The notes under the pieces were generated by a model. That model was given only the letters and a program-made list of their open reading frames with translations, had not been told where the DNA came from and ran no database searches. From Henricia sp. BOLD:AAB3569 (taxonomy: Eukaryota; Echinodermata; Asteroidea; Spinulosida; Echinasteridae): a DNA stretch of 64,000 nt. Position 1 is the stretch's first letter. Each line of letters starts with the position of its first letter. Both the position numbers and the translations under genes were made by a program. Below, piece after piece: positions 22,501-31,790 of the stretch. The stretch lies in the NCBI GenBank assembly GCA_037783545.1, contig JBBELK010000065.1:124001-188000 (forward strand). Reading direction: 5' to 3'.

Positions 22501-25150
22501 GTGAGTGCTTTGCAGTAAAAGAATAAGATTATTCATACGGAATGTAGAAGATGCTTTTACTGAATGCTTCTACTTTGAAGTAAATTCTTTTACTTTTTGC
22601 TAATACTTCTTAGTATTTACTACTTTTTATTCATACGACCCCATGAACCAGTATTTTCACATGAACATTAATTTTTCTGAATAAGGGCATCAAACGCTAC
22701 ATTTTAGTGTACAGTTCATGCCTTCACCCCTTTGACAGGAGCATTCTCCCATCCCACTTCTAGAGCACTTTTTTACCTTCGGCCCACGGCCTATCAGGTT
22801 TGCCTCTTTATATTGAAACTAAACTAGATTTTGAAGGGAAACTGAAACCAACGCAAACAGTAGGGCAATTCCGGAAATCCAAATTTATACTTCAGAGACT
22901 TTGAGGGCTTGTAATGCTTCACGTTGTTTGATTTTAAACACATGTTCTTCAAGCATCCTTGATGGAAGTGTAATTCCTGAAAAAAATGATTGTAATGCCA
23001 TTCTCAATATGCGTGGTACATCAAAAAATATCTCGGTTTAAACCGAGGGTTTTGGGGGACTCTATATACACTTTGTTTTCAGGAGTTACACTTCCATCAA
23101 TGTGCTTTAAGTTAAAATCAAACAACTTGAATACGTGAAGCATTACAAGTACAACTAACCCTCAAAGTCTATGAAGTGTAAATTTATAATTCCCGGAATT
23201 GCCTATATAGTACTTAGTAGGCCTAGCTATTGACGATACGAATTGGGAAAGAACGTTACACTGTGCACAGCCACAAACAAAACCAACGTCGTCTCGTTCT
23301 TGTTGATCGAATCGTTCTATGTTCAATGAACCTGAAACGTAATCAAAAGGTACATTAATAGATTACATAGGAAGGAACAAGCTGGTCCCAAGCACATGTT
23401 TATATTAAACCTTTTAGCAAGTATTGTTTGCGTGGACTTCTAGTTACAAAGTACATATTGTACAATATTGTACTACCTAAACATTCACCTTATATAGGCC
23501 TACTTGCATTTCGTAATTTCAAGAGGGTCTTGAGTCAAAAATATACAAAGACAAGACAACAAATGTTAAGTCCTCGGCCATAAAGGAAACGACATAGAAA
23601 AGCAAGCACTATTTATAATACTCAGAATTCGCCAAGGATCATTCACGATATTTCTTTAAAAGATTTTGCTCTGTCAGTTTACTTCCGTGGTTTTTTTTAA
23701 GAACAATAATATCTGTATGTGACAGTCGCATTAAATTGAGTAACACTGAGTTGATTGATTGATTTCCTCATTTTGGAATCCTATTTCCTTATCGGTGTTA
23801 TTCACACCAGTTGGAAACAAACAAAATCAAGATTTTTTACATTTAAAAATTTCAGTGCAGATCAAGGCGCTATATTATTGTTTTATATTAACTTTATAAA
23901 CCCTGAAAACAAGTAACACGACAATACAGATGTGACCTTAAATGTTTTTCATGGTTGGGATCGGAAAACGAGAAGAACAACAACGTCAAGAAACCGATTT
24001 CATTAAGAAGTAATTACATATTCAAACAGCTATCAAATTATAATAAGTTAAAATGATTGAAGGAACAAATTTCCTTAAAAAGAAAGTCCGAAGGCCATTG
24101 GTTTACAATAAATTACAAGAGTATATAATCGATACAATTTATGTAATCGATAGAATGCAAAGGTTAAAGATCGAGTATAACTCAGTATATGATTGGTAAA
24201 TTGTTAAACACGGCATGATTTCCACTGGTAACTGAAAGCATAAGTCGATAAAACTACTTTGTAGAAATTTGTAGTAATACTTCAGTAAACAGGCGATCTT
24301 TGGAGATTCAAATAATTGTCATTTTTCTCATGAATAGTGGCAATTCAGACGAAATCATTTCACAGGATGATTACTACCATTACCATCTTGATAACAAGTA
24401 AGCTTAAAGATAATAATTTAGAAATATTTTGGAGGGTAATTACCAAACAAGTAGACTACCTTTAAAGATAGAGTACATGATTCAGGGGCAGATCCAGGAA
24501 TGTTTAAAGGGAGGGGTTTTGCCAGTGCGAGTGCCGACAAAGTCGCTCGGGAGGGGTTTTGCCAGTGCGAGTGCCGACAAAGTCGCTCGGGAGGGGGAGG
24601 GGGTGCGGTGACCCCTAGAGCGCCCCTCTAAATCCGCGCCTGTGATTTGTAAACTGACAAACGGCGTTATTTACACTCGCAACTATCAGCCTTTGTCGAG
24701 AAAACTGCCTGATATGTTGTAGAAATGTTTGCTTCACAGATGCAGTAAAACTTCAGAAAACCCGAATATAAATTGTTTTGGTAGTAAATGAATGGTAAAA
24801 CAAATTGTCTGCAGACAACTTAAATAAACACACCTTCAGTTGGCAGTTTCTCCCACAATTTACCATTTTACACGAAAAACAAACCATGTGGTGTTTTTTA
24901 CCATTACAGTCAACACTTTTAGTCATTTTCTTTCTTGCCAACTCTGGAAGTAAAATATTGGGACACTGCAAATGATGTATTGTGATAGACTCGGTTCACA
25001 CAAGTCCGAAACTCGGAGAACAAAATTGGAATAAAAGTGAACTTACAAACACTGATGTTCACCTAAATCATCGCAGGACGTTTCGTCTGATGCCGACACG
25101 ACGACAATTCCACAGACGATTAGAAACAACACTAGTGACACAGTAGACAT
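16523..25150 (-). CDS. EMI and EGF-like repeat type I receptor (MEGF10/Draper/CED-1-like)
   Basis: The nine exons in transcript order are 25150-25047, 23331-23260, 21814-21729, 20559-20280, 19319-19071, 18571-18459, 18173-18011, 17201-17140 and 17004-16523; the phases close throughout and the product is 536 aa. Residues 1-22 are a signal peptide (MSTVSLVLFLIVCGIVVVSA). Residues 25-87 resemble an EMI domain ending CDCCPGW. Residues 88-300 are cysteine-rich EGF-like repeats of laminin type (CPDGLYGQEC, CPAGLYGAKC, CPAGFYGYNC). A membrane helix at about 324-346 is followed by RRRK. The tail has regularly spaced tyrosines (DYNCLD, DYSAI, DYSHLD, NYAAT, DYSGL, QYESV), including YxxI-x9-YxxL, close to an ITAM. 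Relatives are phagocytic or adhesion receptors at the cell surface. The protein is shorter than MEGF10, with few EGF repeats. Intron 7 uses a GC donor. Confidence 0.87.
18005..18010 (-). promoter_or_regulatory. GC-AG intron donor (AG|GCAAGT)
   Basis: Exon 18173-18011 ends AAAAACAG and the intron starts GCAAGT, the usual context of functional GC donors. The required phase 2 joins AG to the G of exon 17201-17140 (Arg), and no GT nearby keeps the frame. Confidence 0.7.
18910..19062. mobile_element. MITE with GGGAGACTTTTGAAACGC ends
   Basis: GGGAGACTTTTGAAACGCGT at the left and CGTCTCAAAAGTCTCCC at the right, with inner arms GCAGCAAACAAACCGGTCC; about 153 bp. It lies 8 bp inside the intron from the donor of receptor exon 19319-19071. 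Confidence 0.8.
19447..19615. mobile_element. TAGACTACTAAAGTG MITE, copy 1
   Basis: It begins TAGACTACTAAAGTGTGACG and is nearly identical for about 160 bp to the copy at 54099. The right end has drifted (CTTTGGAGCTCTATT). Inner arms: CCATGGTAATTGGGTCTA / TAGACCCAAAAACCATGG. Confidence 0.8.
19838..20267. mobile_element. TGGGTAATTCCC element, copy 1
   Basis: A non-autonomous element of about 430 bp, related throughout to those at 31009 and 44005. The left end is partly lost; the right end is CCCCTAATTTTTGGAGTTAC. It ends 12 bp from the donor of receptor exon 20559-20280. Confidence 0.8.
21098..21544. mobile_element. Long-armed inverted-repeat element in receptor intron 3
   Basis: Arms of about 150 bp (CTACGTGTC... 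and ...GACACGTAG) share GTGAGTTTCATCA and AGAGGGTGAGATTTTA in opposite orientation. It is about 447 bp with no coding capacity. Confidence 0.65.
21571..21698. mobile_element. MITE of the CGAATAGCTGCCAT family, copy 2
   Basis: ACCGTATCGAATAGCTGCCA and TGGCAGCTATTCGATACGGT are perfect inverted ends. It ends 30 bp from the donor of receptor exon 21814-21729. Confidence 0.8.
21999..22641. mobile_element. GGGTCGTATGAATAAAAAGT element with internal subrepeats
   Basis: The ends GGGTCGTATGAATAAAAAGT and ACTTTTTATTCATACGACCC are perfect inverted repeats 643 bp apart. The sub-terminal motif CCGTATGAATAAAA recurs in both orientations inside (near 22060, 22171 and 22530). It lies in receptor intron 2. 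Confidence 0.85.
22861..23206. mobile_element. Inverted-repeat element with central palindrome
   Basis: Outer arms of about 120 bp begin AGGGCAATTCCGG and end CCGGAATTGCCT. The centre holds the perfect palindrome CTCGGTTTAAACCGAG (23032-23047). It lies in receptor intron 2, 54 bp from exon 23331-23260. Confidence 0.75.
24483..24642. mobile_element. CAGGGGCAGATCCAGGA element with 40-bp tandem
   Basis: The left end CAGGGGCAGATCCAGGA and right end TAAATCCGCGCCTG are imperfect inverted repeats, of the GGGCGGATCC kind often seen in invertebrate hAT-like MITEs. Inside, a 40-bp unit (GAGGGGTTTTGCCAGTGCGA...) is repeated twice, identically, at 24511-24590. It lies in receptor intron 1. Confidence 0.6.
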
Positions 25151-25456
25151 CGTGCAATGGAAGACACAAATTTATTGAAAGGTTGAGCCAAACTAAATCC
25201 GAATCTCGTGATGCTGCATGGACAGACGGTGTAATTGTTCATTGCATTCTGACATTAATCCGTGTGAAGAATGGTTGATAAATAGATTGATATAGCAGTG
25301 TTGACGTGTATACCTATATTGCCTGGACCGCAAATTGCATGACGAATCAACTAAATCCAGGAAGGTTCAATTTTTCGTTTTACTTCCTTGTACGACCACA
25401 ATGAACAGCTTTTTTCGTGTTACAAACTTTGTACACTTTGCTCTTTGCCAATTGTG

Positions 25457-25619
25457 GGGGGGGGGGGGGGGGAGTGGGGGGAGGGGGGAGTGGGGGGGGG
25501 GGGAGGGGGGGGGGGGGGGGGGGGTGGGGGAGGGGGGAGTGGGGGGGGGGGAGGGGGGGGGGGGGGGGAGGGGGGGGGGGGGAGGGGGGGGGGGGGGTGG
25601 GGGGAGGGGCGGGGCGGTA
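25457..25619 (+). repeat. Poly-G low-complexity tract
   Basis: About 160 bp of almost pure G broken by A and T, 300 bp upstream of the receptor start codon (poly-C in the receptor sense). The long Gly/Pro open frames here are artefacts. Assembly accuracy in this run is doubtful. Confidence 0.9.
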
Positions 25620-25863
25620 CGGGGCGGTACCGCTGAGAGTGGGGTTTTCACTACTAACAATAGGGATATTGATACGTTGTCATTTTTTCATTTTTTATTC
25701 AAATGACTGTTTCCAACTATTCCTGTGACACGGTGTCTGTCGTGCAGAAACAATTGTCTAATATACAAAATCATTCAAGCGGAATGCACACTGAACAATT
25801 GCCTGGGTTATATTATGAGCAACTAACAGTGGAAATTTGACACAATTTTAATTGTTAGTAGTG

Positions 25864-26014
25864 TTAACCCACGGATAGGGTGAAAACTGCAACTACCCAA
25901 ATTGTAGGTCGTTTCTACACGAGCATTTGGTGTAATTTGAGTTCATTTACACCAAATAAAAGAGCAAAAACAACCTATTTGGGTAGTTGCAGTTTTCACT
26001 CTATCCGTAGGTTA
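25864..26014. mobile_element. Hairpin MITE (TAACCCACGGATAGGGTGAA)
   Basis: TAACCCACGGATAGGGTGAA is mirrored by TTCACTCTATCCGTAGGTTA; the inner arms GCAACTACCCAAAT / ATTTGGGTAGTTGC are perfect. About 150 bp. Confidence 0.75.
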
Positions 26015-26086
26015 ATATAACTCGGGCAATGTTTCAGTGCATACCCTCAAAAAATATCTGCGTACAACCCACAATATCCCTAACTT

Positions 26087-26226
26087 AATCCGAATTCGTG
26101 GCTTTGGCTGTGACTATGGCTGTGACTGTGGCTGTTGCTATGCTGTTGCTACGCGCGGAAACTGAAAGTCCTTATAGAAACAGCATAGCAACAACCGCAG
26201 CCACAGCCAAAGCCACTAATTCGGAT
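26087..26226. mobile_element. Hairpin element with GGCTGTGACT hexamer-like arms
   Basis: TCCGAATTCGTGGCTTTGGC is mirrored by GCCAAAGCCACTAATTCGGA. The left arm is built of short repeats (GGCTGTGACTATGGCTGTGA), which are simpler than those of other MITEs here. Confidence 0.65.
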
Positions 26227-26346
26227 CCAGCCTAATATTGCGAGTAGTGTAATATAGCCTATACATAGGAAGTGCCAAAAATACGAGTATGACGTCACGG
26301 TTCTTGTTGCAGAATAACGCAATATCATTATTTTCGTTGTACATGT

Positions 26347-26790
26347 ATATGGGTCTGTCCACAGTAATAGGGTACATTTGAAAAATAAGTCAATAATTCC
26401 TTTCAGATGTCTTTAGTTTATCTCAGAATTAAAGAAATGTCCTTGTTTTGTTCTCAGGAGATAACTTTTGCCTAAAAAGGTAAGAAATTGCTGCCACAAC
26501 ATACATTTTTGAAAAGCAAGTGTACAAATTTTCCTATTACGTAGGTAACGTGGACAGACAATGTTGTGACATTTTTGTCCGTCTTTGTTACATGCGTAAT
26601 AGGAAAATTTGTGCACGAGGTTTTCACAAATGTATGTTGTAGGACTATTTTTCGTACTCCTTGGTGAAAAAGTTATTTGCTTGGTTTAGCTTGATAATTT
26701 AAAGATAAAATCAAGACATTTGAAGTGAACTGGGACCTAAGATCTTGAATGTTACGGAAATGTACCCCATTACTGTGGACAGACCCATAT
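26347..26790. mobile_element. ATATGGGTCTGTCCACAGTA element
   Basis: TATGGGTCTGTCCACAGTAA at the left and TTACTGTGGACAGACCCATA at the right are perfect ends, about 444 bp apart. Internal inverted segments (AAATTTTCCTATTACGTA) lie near 26530-26610. Confidence 0.8.
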
Positions 26791-26993
26791 ATATATAGTA
26801 CAGTATACATCAGTATACAGTTAACACCGGTATAACTGCGGTTACTGTGTACAGGAAAGTCAACAACTTATAGCTTGTTGCTCATAAGAACACCTTACAA
26901 AGAGCAGCGCAACTGCCAACCGATCATTCTAATTTTGAAAGATAATTAGGTCATGGCTGCCGGTGCAGAAGCTCTATTAGCGTTCTATAGTTA

Positions 26994-27494
26994 TTTAAAG
27001 GAGCGTGACCAGAGTTTCTGGAAAATAGTTTTCGATGTAACTTACCAATATTATCAAGTAACTCCCATACACACCTCCCATGTCCCAAAAACCCGAAAAC
27101 ATTCGCAATTTCCAGTAAACAATTGAACGAGACGGTTTTCAGCGGATAAACGTTGATACTGAAAAATTAGTTTACAAATAATCGGTGGATTTTCGACGAT
27201 ATCCTCGGAAATATGCGGCCTAGGAGCGCGGGAGTTTCAGTTTCGTAATCAGAAAAATATAACGGATGTTATGATATAAAAATCTCATGACCCATAAGGT
27301 AAGTCCCGGGGAGTTATGGGTAAAAAAAAGTGATCTGGGTCCAATTTCATAAAGCCCATTTAGAAACATTCCTAAATAAACATTCTTAACTGATGCGTTT
27401 AAAGATAGGAAAAATTATATTTTATTGTTCCTAAATCCACCTTAGAATGTTTTTAACTTTTCTGAAATAGGACCCTGGTCACACTCCTTTAAAG
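26994..27494. mobile_element. TTTAAAGGAGYGTGACCAGA element, copy 1 with nested insert
   Basis: It begins TTTAAAGGAGCGTGACCAGA and ends CTGGTCACACTCCTTTAAA. The body matches 56366-56732 and 61101-61438 in reverse orientation. A further element with ends GGGTCCAATTTCATAAAG / CTTTTCTGAAATAGGACCC (27338-27478) lies inside it. Confidence 0.8.
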
Positions 27495-27743
27495 CCCAAT
27501 ACATCATTTGCAGTGACCCACTAATTTTACTACATGAGTTGACAAGAAACACCCCGAGTCAAAGTGTTGATAGCAATGGTAACAAACCACATGATTTAAA
27601 AAAAATTCACGTGTAAAATTGTATCTTAATTAATTTGTAGGAGAAATTGCCAACTAAAGGTGTTCGTTTTAAAAGGAAAATCGTTTGCAAACGTTTTTTT
27701 AACCATTCATTCAACACAAAAACCATGCATAGAATGTAATAAT

Positions 27744-27870
27744 AAATAAACACTGTTCTTATATAGCGCATTTCAGATCCGACGGATCTATCAATGCGCT
27801 TTCTGCATTATTACCCTGGTCATTGGGCTCAGTAATAGTTAAGTAAATGTTAAGGTTTCTTTAGTATTAT
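27744..27870 (-). mobile_element. SINE 3' fragment
   Basis: The sequence (TATATAGCGCATTTCAGATC, then AATGCGCTTTCTGCATTATT) resembles the 3' part of local tRNA-SINEs, where GCGCT...ATATAA tails occur. The head is absent. Confidence 0.4.
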
Positions 27871-28098
27871 ATATTTATGTTGCTGAAATTTCTACAAAGT
27901 AGATTATATCAACATTATTCTTTAGTTATATGTAATGCTGTTGTTCCTTGAATTCGTAAAAAGGTTTCACCTGCAAATTATATAATGCTCCTTTAATTCT
28001 TTCCGCGCAATCTCGGTACATAATAACAAGCACCAGAAATTTAATCACTGCCATCCGTTGGCGATTCATAATATTTCCACATAAGCCAGAGAATTAAT

Positions 28099-28410
28099 CT
28101 ATATGCCATAATTTATTATCAGTCCGTTTGGGGACATTCTATTTTGGGCGAACGATTTGGCACTATATGGAAAATTGACCGTGCAAGCTTTATGATAATT
28201 TTTACAATTTTTAAAACTATCTCTATCCAAATCCAATGACCTCCTATGTAGGTTAGACGTCGGGTCGTACTGACACATTTTCAAATTAACACTGGCAGCC
28301 TCGTTTAAGATGTTGAGCCATTGCATTACGTCACGCGTCTTTTCATTTGCAAATTTTGTCACAAAAGAAAGCACCCCGAGACCCTCGTTTTCGATGACAA
28401 TTTGAAATTC
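28099..28410 (-). CDS. Probable last exon of a PH-domain protein (partial)
   Basis: An open stretch of 103 codons ends at TAG (28099-28101) and begins after an AATTAAG acceptor at 28411-28412. The start EFQIVIENEGLGVLSFVTKF, then ...EKTRDVMQWLNILNEAAS, looks like the final strand and C-terminal helix of a PH domain, with the invariant Trp in place. A basic, Ser/Asn-rich tail of about 60 residues follows. PH domains bind phosphoinositides or proteins at membranes. Upstream exons should lie above 28411 on the minus strand but were not identified with confidence, so this may be an orphan exon or gene relic. The parent gene is not recognised. Confidence 0.45.
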   Translation of the reverse strand, partial: EFQIVIENEGLGVLSFVTKFANEKTRDVMQWLNILNEAASVNLKMCQYDPTSNLHRRSLDLDRDSFKNCKNYHKACTVNFPYSAKSFAQNRMSPNGLIINYGI

Positions 28411-28565
28411 CTTAATTGCGATTATAATAATTATAAAGTACAATTTAAAGAACTTACTGAAATGTACAATAAAAATTGTCGGGTGCCACATAGGCCTATA
28501 TCTTAATTAAATCAACCACAACATACGAAGCAAATCCATGCGTTTTTCGATGGATCAGCCGTTTG

Positions 28566-28860
28566 TTCACACGGTAGAAGGTTCCCTATAAGGGAATTAA
28601 GATCCAACCTTCTCTATTCTGGAGGATTATTGATGTTTCTATCCCCCCGAGGGATTAACTCGGATTAGACTGAGCCACCTGGAGCTCAGTCGAGACTTTT
28701 TCTAGAAGCCGTCATTCTGGCGGCGGGAGACTGTCAGAGCCGAGGTTTCATCCAACGTTTGCTTGAGGCGATGTAGCTAGGTGGGATCGAAGACGGTGGG
28801 TTCAGAACGTCCCTGCAGCGTGCTTAAAGTAGCTTGTTCAGAATTTTCCAGAACATGGAT
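28566..28860. other. Unclassified GC-richer segment with short hairpins
   Basis: It stands out from AT-rich surroundings. AGAAGGTT...AACCTTCT encloses CCCTATAAGGG, and CTGAGCCACCTGGAGCTCAG forms another stem. No coding frame or known RNA family was recognised. It could be the 3' part of a retroelement. Confidence 0.3.
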
Positions 28861-28974
28861 TTCGTTTTAACCTATTAAACAATCATATAAAATACCTTCC
28901 TAAAATACAATCCATGGGGAAATAACGTGAAATGTACAATCTCCAATTTGGATGTGGTAGCGTGAAGTTGGTGT

Positions 28975-29190
28975 AATGACTGCAATGCTCTAAGTAACTA
29001 GGTAAATTAGTTCACAATACATCGGTGGTTTTTCTACAGTATCCTTGAAAATGTACGGAATGAGAGCGCGAAATTTCAGAATGGTAATGAGAAAAATATG
29101 ACAAATAATATAAATTTATTTCAAAATGTCAACACCCATGGGAAAAATGGGGGTGTCAAAAATGTGATCTGGTCACCCTCGATCCTTTAA
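28975..29190. mobile_element. Diverged relative of the TTTAAAGGAGYGTGACCAGA element
   Basis: The segment shares AAATTAGTTCACAATACATC, GAGAGCGCGAAATTTCAGAA and GTGATCTGGTCACCCTCGAT with the right half of the element at 26994, at lower identity, and ends CCTTTAA. It is an old, 5'-truncated copy. Confidence 0.55.
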
Positions 29191-29449
29191 TACATTAACG
29201 CACGCGATTTGACAAGTGACTCGACGTGCATGTGCCAAGACGCCATGCGCACGCTGTTTTGTACAGCACTTATGTTATATTGGTCTGTCTCAAGTGATGC
29301 GTGCAACACCGTGGAAAATCAGTGTTATTTCACGTCATAGAGCTGGGGACAGCACGCGTATAACCTCTCTGTGCTCCAGACTATAGGCTAGCTTTCATTC
29401 CGCCCACAGATATCCTGCCAATGTCGTCTCTTACAAAATCACATCAACC

Positions 29450-29506
29450 ATGCAGGCAATAACGAGCAGAAAGCCATCCACTGCCTGGGAAAATCGACTG
29501 ATAATT
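29450..29506 (+). CDS. Possible first exon (weak)
   Basis: ATG to a good donor (ATT|GTGAGT) encodes 19 residues (MQAITSRKPSTAWENRLII). It is preceded by a short upstream ATG frame. Joining it to the acceptor before the sulfotransferase start at 37575 hits a stop, so at best it would be a 5' UTR exon of that gene or the start of something unseen. Confidence 0.15.
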
Positions 29507-30084
29507 GTGAGTATATTATTACAGTGTGCTGTTGATACCCTTTGATCGTGTAGTTTCCCTTCTTTGTGTTCCTCTGCGCGTATATTCTTCCGTTGTCGGT
29601 GGCTTGTCATTGCGGCCTATTTTATAGTTAGAGACAGATGCCGATTACTGGTTCATTGGAAATTAATTTCCATCTTACTGTGAGGCTGAAATCACATTAC
29701 TCGAGATTTGCTCGCGAATGTGCGACATTTTTTAAAACACTTGAATAAGACCGAGAGTACTTCAAACACAAATTTACTATATCTTTCACGGAAATGGCGT
29801 TTTCATTTCCTTGTGTTGAATCAGGAAGGAGCGTGTATAAATAAACAAACTCCACGGCATGTTTTAATTAGAGTTTATTTCTCTAAGGTTTTATTTTATT
29901 ATTTTATTTGTGAGTCTATTGTAGATCTTTTGTTTTTTTCCTTTTAATTTGATTTTAATAGTTTTACTGTCGCTGTGTTTTATGTTTGTTTTATGTCTTA
30001 TGTTTTATATTTTAGTTTGTTTTATATTTTATACCTCAAATAATTTTATTTTGTATTTACATACATGTAATGTCATTGTTGTTT

Positions 30085-30155
30085 TACACTGGGCCCTTAA
30101 GGATAGCAGTCTCTGTAACTGAGAAGGCAACCCAGTATAAATAAAACATATAATA
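30085..30155 (+). mobile_element. Possible LINE 3' tail
   Basis: TACACTGGGCCCTTAAGGAT, a short stem and CCCAGTATAAATAAAACATA resemble the tails of CR1/L2-like LINEs in deuterostomes. The T-rich upstream 200 bp may belong to it. No RT remains. Confidence 0.3.
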
Positions 30156-30604
30156 ATGTTAGTGCGGCCTTACTCAAGCCTCAAATCGTATCCGGTTGAG
30201 GGGAAAATGTTGGATTAATTTGGTTAAAATTGCTGAAGGAAAAGCCAAGTGAACATCCTATACGTTTTGCCCGAAAGCTTTGCAACTAGTTTGTGTGCTG
30301 CAGTTTTATTTGTGGTCCTTTTGCGATGTTTCTGCTGGTGATGTATGTATTATGTACCCTACGTTCCTGCATTTGGAGCGACAGTTTCTAGAGAGCACTA
30401 CGACACTGACTCTTAAATATTTTAACAAGATCTTAAATGAACAAAGATTATTGGAGCCAGTTAGATTGGCTTTGTAAAATTCAGAGCTGAAAATGATTGT
30501 CATATATTTTAATTTGTAAATGTGTGTCTTCGTAAGACAAACAGGATTTGGCTTTGGTTACAACGTAGATTAAATGAAAATGCTTGAAATTACTTATCAG
30601 TGGG

Positions 30605-30868
30605 TTCTCAAGATAATTAATTCTCATGCGTAATCTAGACTGATCTCGTGACAAAGTGAGGAGACGTGGGTTTTCTAATTCTCTCTGCAGCGCGGCCAGT
30701 AATTTATAACTGACCAAGTTGATGAAATCTTGTTGCGGGTCATTACGTATCATAAGGTTTCCACGTTCGCAATAAGAGCGTCCAATGCTGCAGCAGTTAA
30801 TAAGATCAGAATTTCTTGAATAATGAAATCGTATTCGTATATGGCCGCTGATAGACAGAGTGCAAATA
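30605..30868 (-). CDS. Possible internal exon (weak)
   Basis: An open frame lies between a CTATCAG acceptor (minus strand, about 30869) and an ATA|AGTAAT-like donor. Its central part (LVSYKLLAALQRELENPRLL) could be helical. It matches no family I know and may be chance. Confidence 0.15.
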
Positions 30869-31008
30869 TTATGCAAACATGTGTCTCTGGGTTCAATGTG
30901 TCAGTTGGCGAGGGTTGGTTATGAAATGATGATGATGTATTGAATGTTTGGGCTTGAACATTTTACAGCACAATATTGGTCAAAGTGATTGATTACATTT
31001 ATACTCCA

Positions 31009-31442
31009 TATGGGTAATTCCCAAAATTAGGGGTCCAAAACGTTTGGTGTCCCATTTATGTACGACACCCTGAGCTTCAAAAATCACCACTCCTGATCAC
31101 AAATTCTCAGTAATAGACTGTGGCCTGTGATTACAGGGGACAGCACCAATTTCTTGAATATTTTGTTATGTGGTTACTGACAAATATTTGAAACAAAAGA
31201 CCATAAAGGCTTGACTGTTCCATTATATTGAATAGGAATCTGGTGTCCCGGGTTACATACGCCAATGAAAATTAGCTGTAGAATGGTGCCGTATCCACAC
31301 ACAAACGTTAAATTTAAGTGGTATTTATGGAAATAAAAATAAATATTTTCTACTAGAAAACCACTTTGAATCACTAAACACACTTGAAAATCTTTAAAAG
31401 CTTGTCACACTTTTGGACCCCTAATTTGGGGAATTACCCATA
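31009..31442. mobile_element. TGGGTAATTCCC element, copy 2
   Basis: TGGGTAATTCCCAAAATTAG and its inverse (CTAATTTGGGGAATTACCCA) bound about 430 bp, with TA at both edges, suggesting a TA target site. Reverse orientation relative to the copy at 19838. Confidence 0.85.
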
Positions 31443-31499
31443 TGAATATGCTCACATGCGCTGCACATTGCAAGTGTGTTAAACCTAAACATCTTAAGT

Positions 31500-31790
31500 T
31501 GCATTGGTGGGTGGCACCATTGGCACCGACGGCCAGAGACACCATGGAATCCTCTTACTCTTCACAAAAGATTGCTCTGGGATCTTTTAAGTGCGGTACA
31601 CAACAAACTGGACCAACGGCTTTACATTCCTTCTGAAGAATGGAGCAGTTGTACTTAAGTGCAAGGGCACAGCTATAGGTACCACAGCCGGGTGTCGAAC
31701 CCGCAACACCAAGTTTTCACCTGCATGGGTGTTGCGAGTCAACGACCCAAACACGATACCTACCCCATGCACTAGTTCATACAATATTGG
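31500..31790 (-). mobile_element. tRNA-derived SINE (reverse orientation)
   Basis: On the minus strand: a tRNA-like head near 31775, the B box GGGTTCGACACCC (around 31695), then GTGCCCTTGCACTTAAGTAC, matching the core of other local SINEs. The 3' end reaches about 31500. Confidence 0.65.

Larger units (their letters stand above)
25151..28098. other. Receptor upstream region, made mostly of inverted-repeat elements
   Basis: It holds the receptor promoter region (not resolved), the poly-G run and four elements (25864, 26087, 26347, 26994). No coding exon was seen. Confidence 0.55.

Noticed and set aside
25335-25728. Long Gly/Pro/Arg open frames on both strands
   Set aside because: They come from the poly-G run; no domain, no splice logic.
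29450-29506. First coding exon of the sulfotransferase
   Set aside because: Joining it to the acceptor at 37575 runs into a stop; the enzyme has its own start and signal anchor at 37603.
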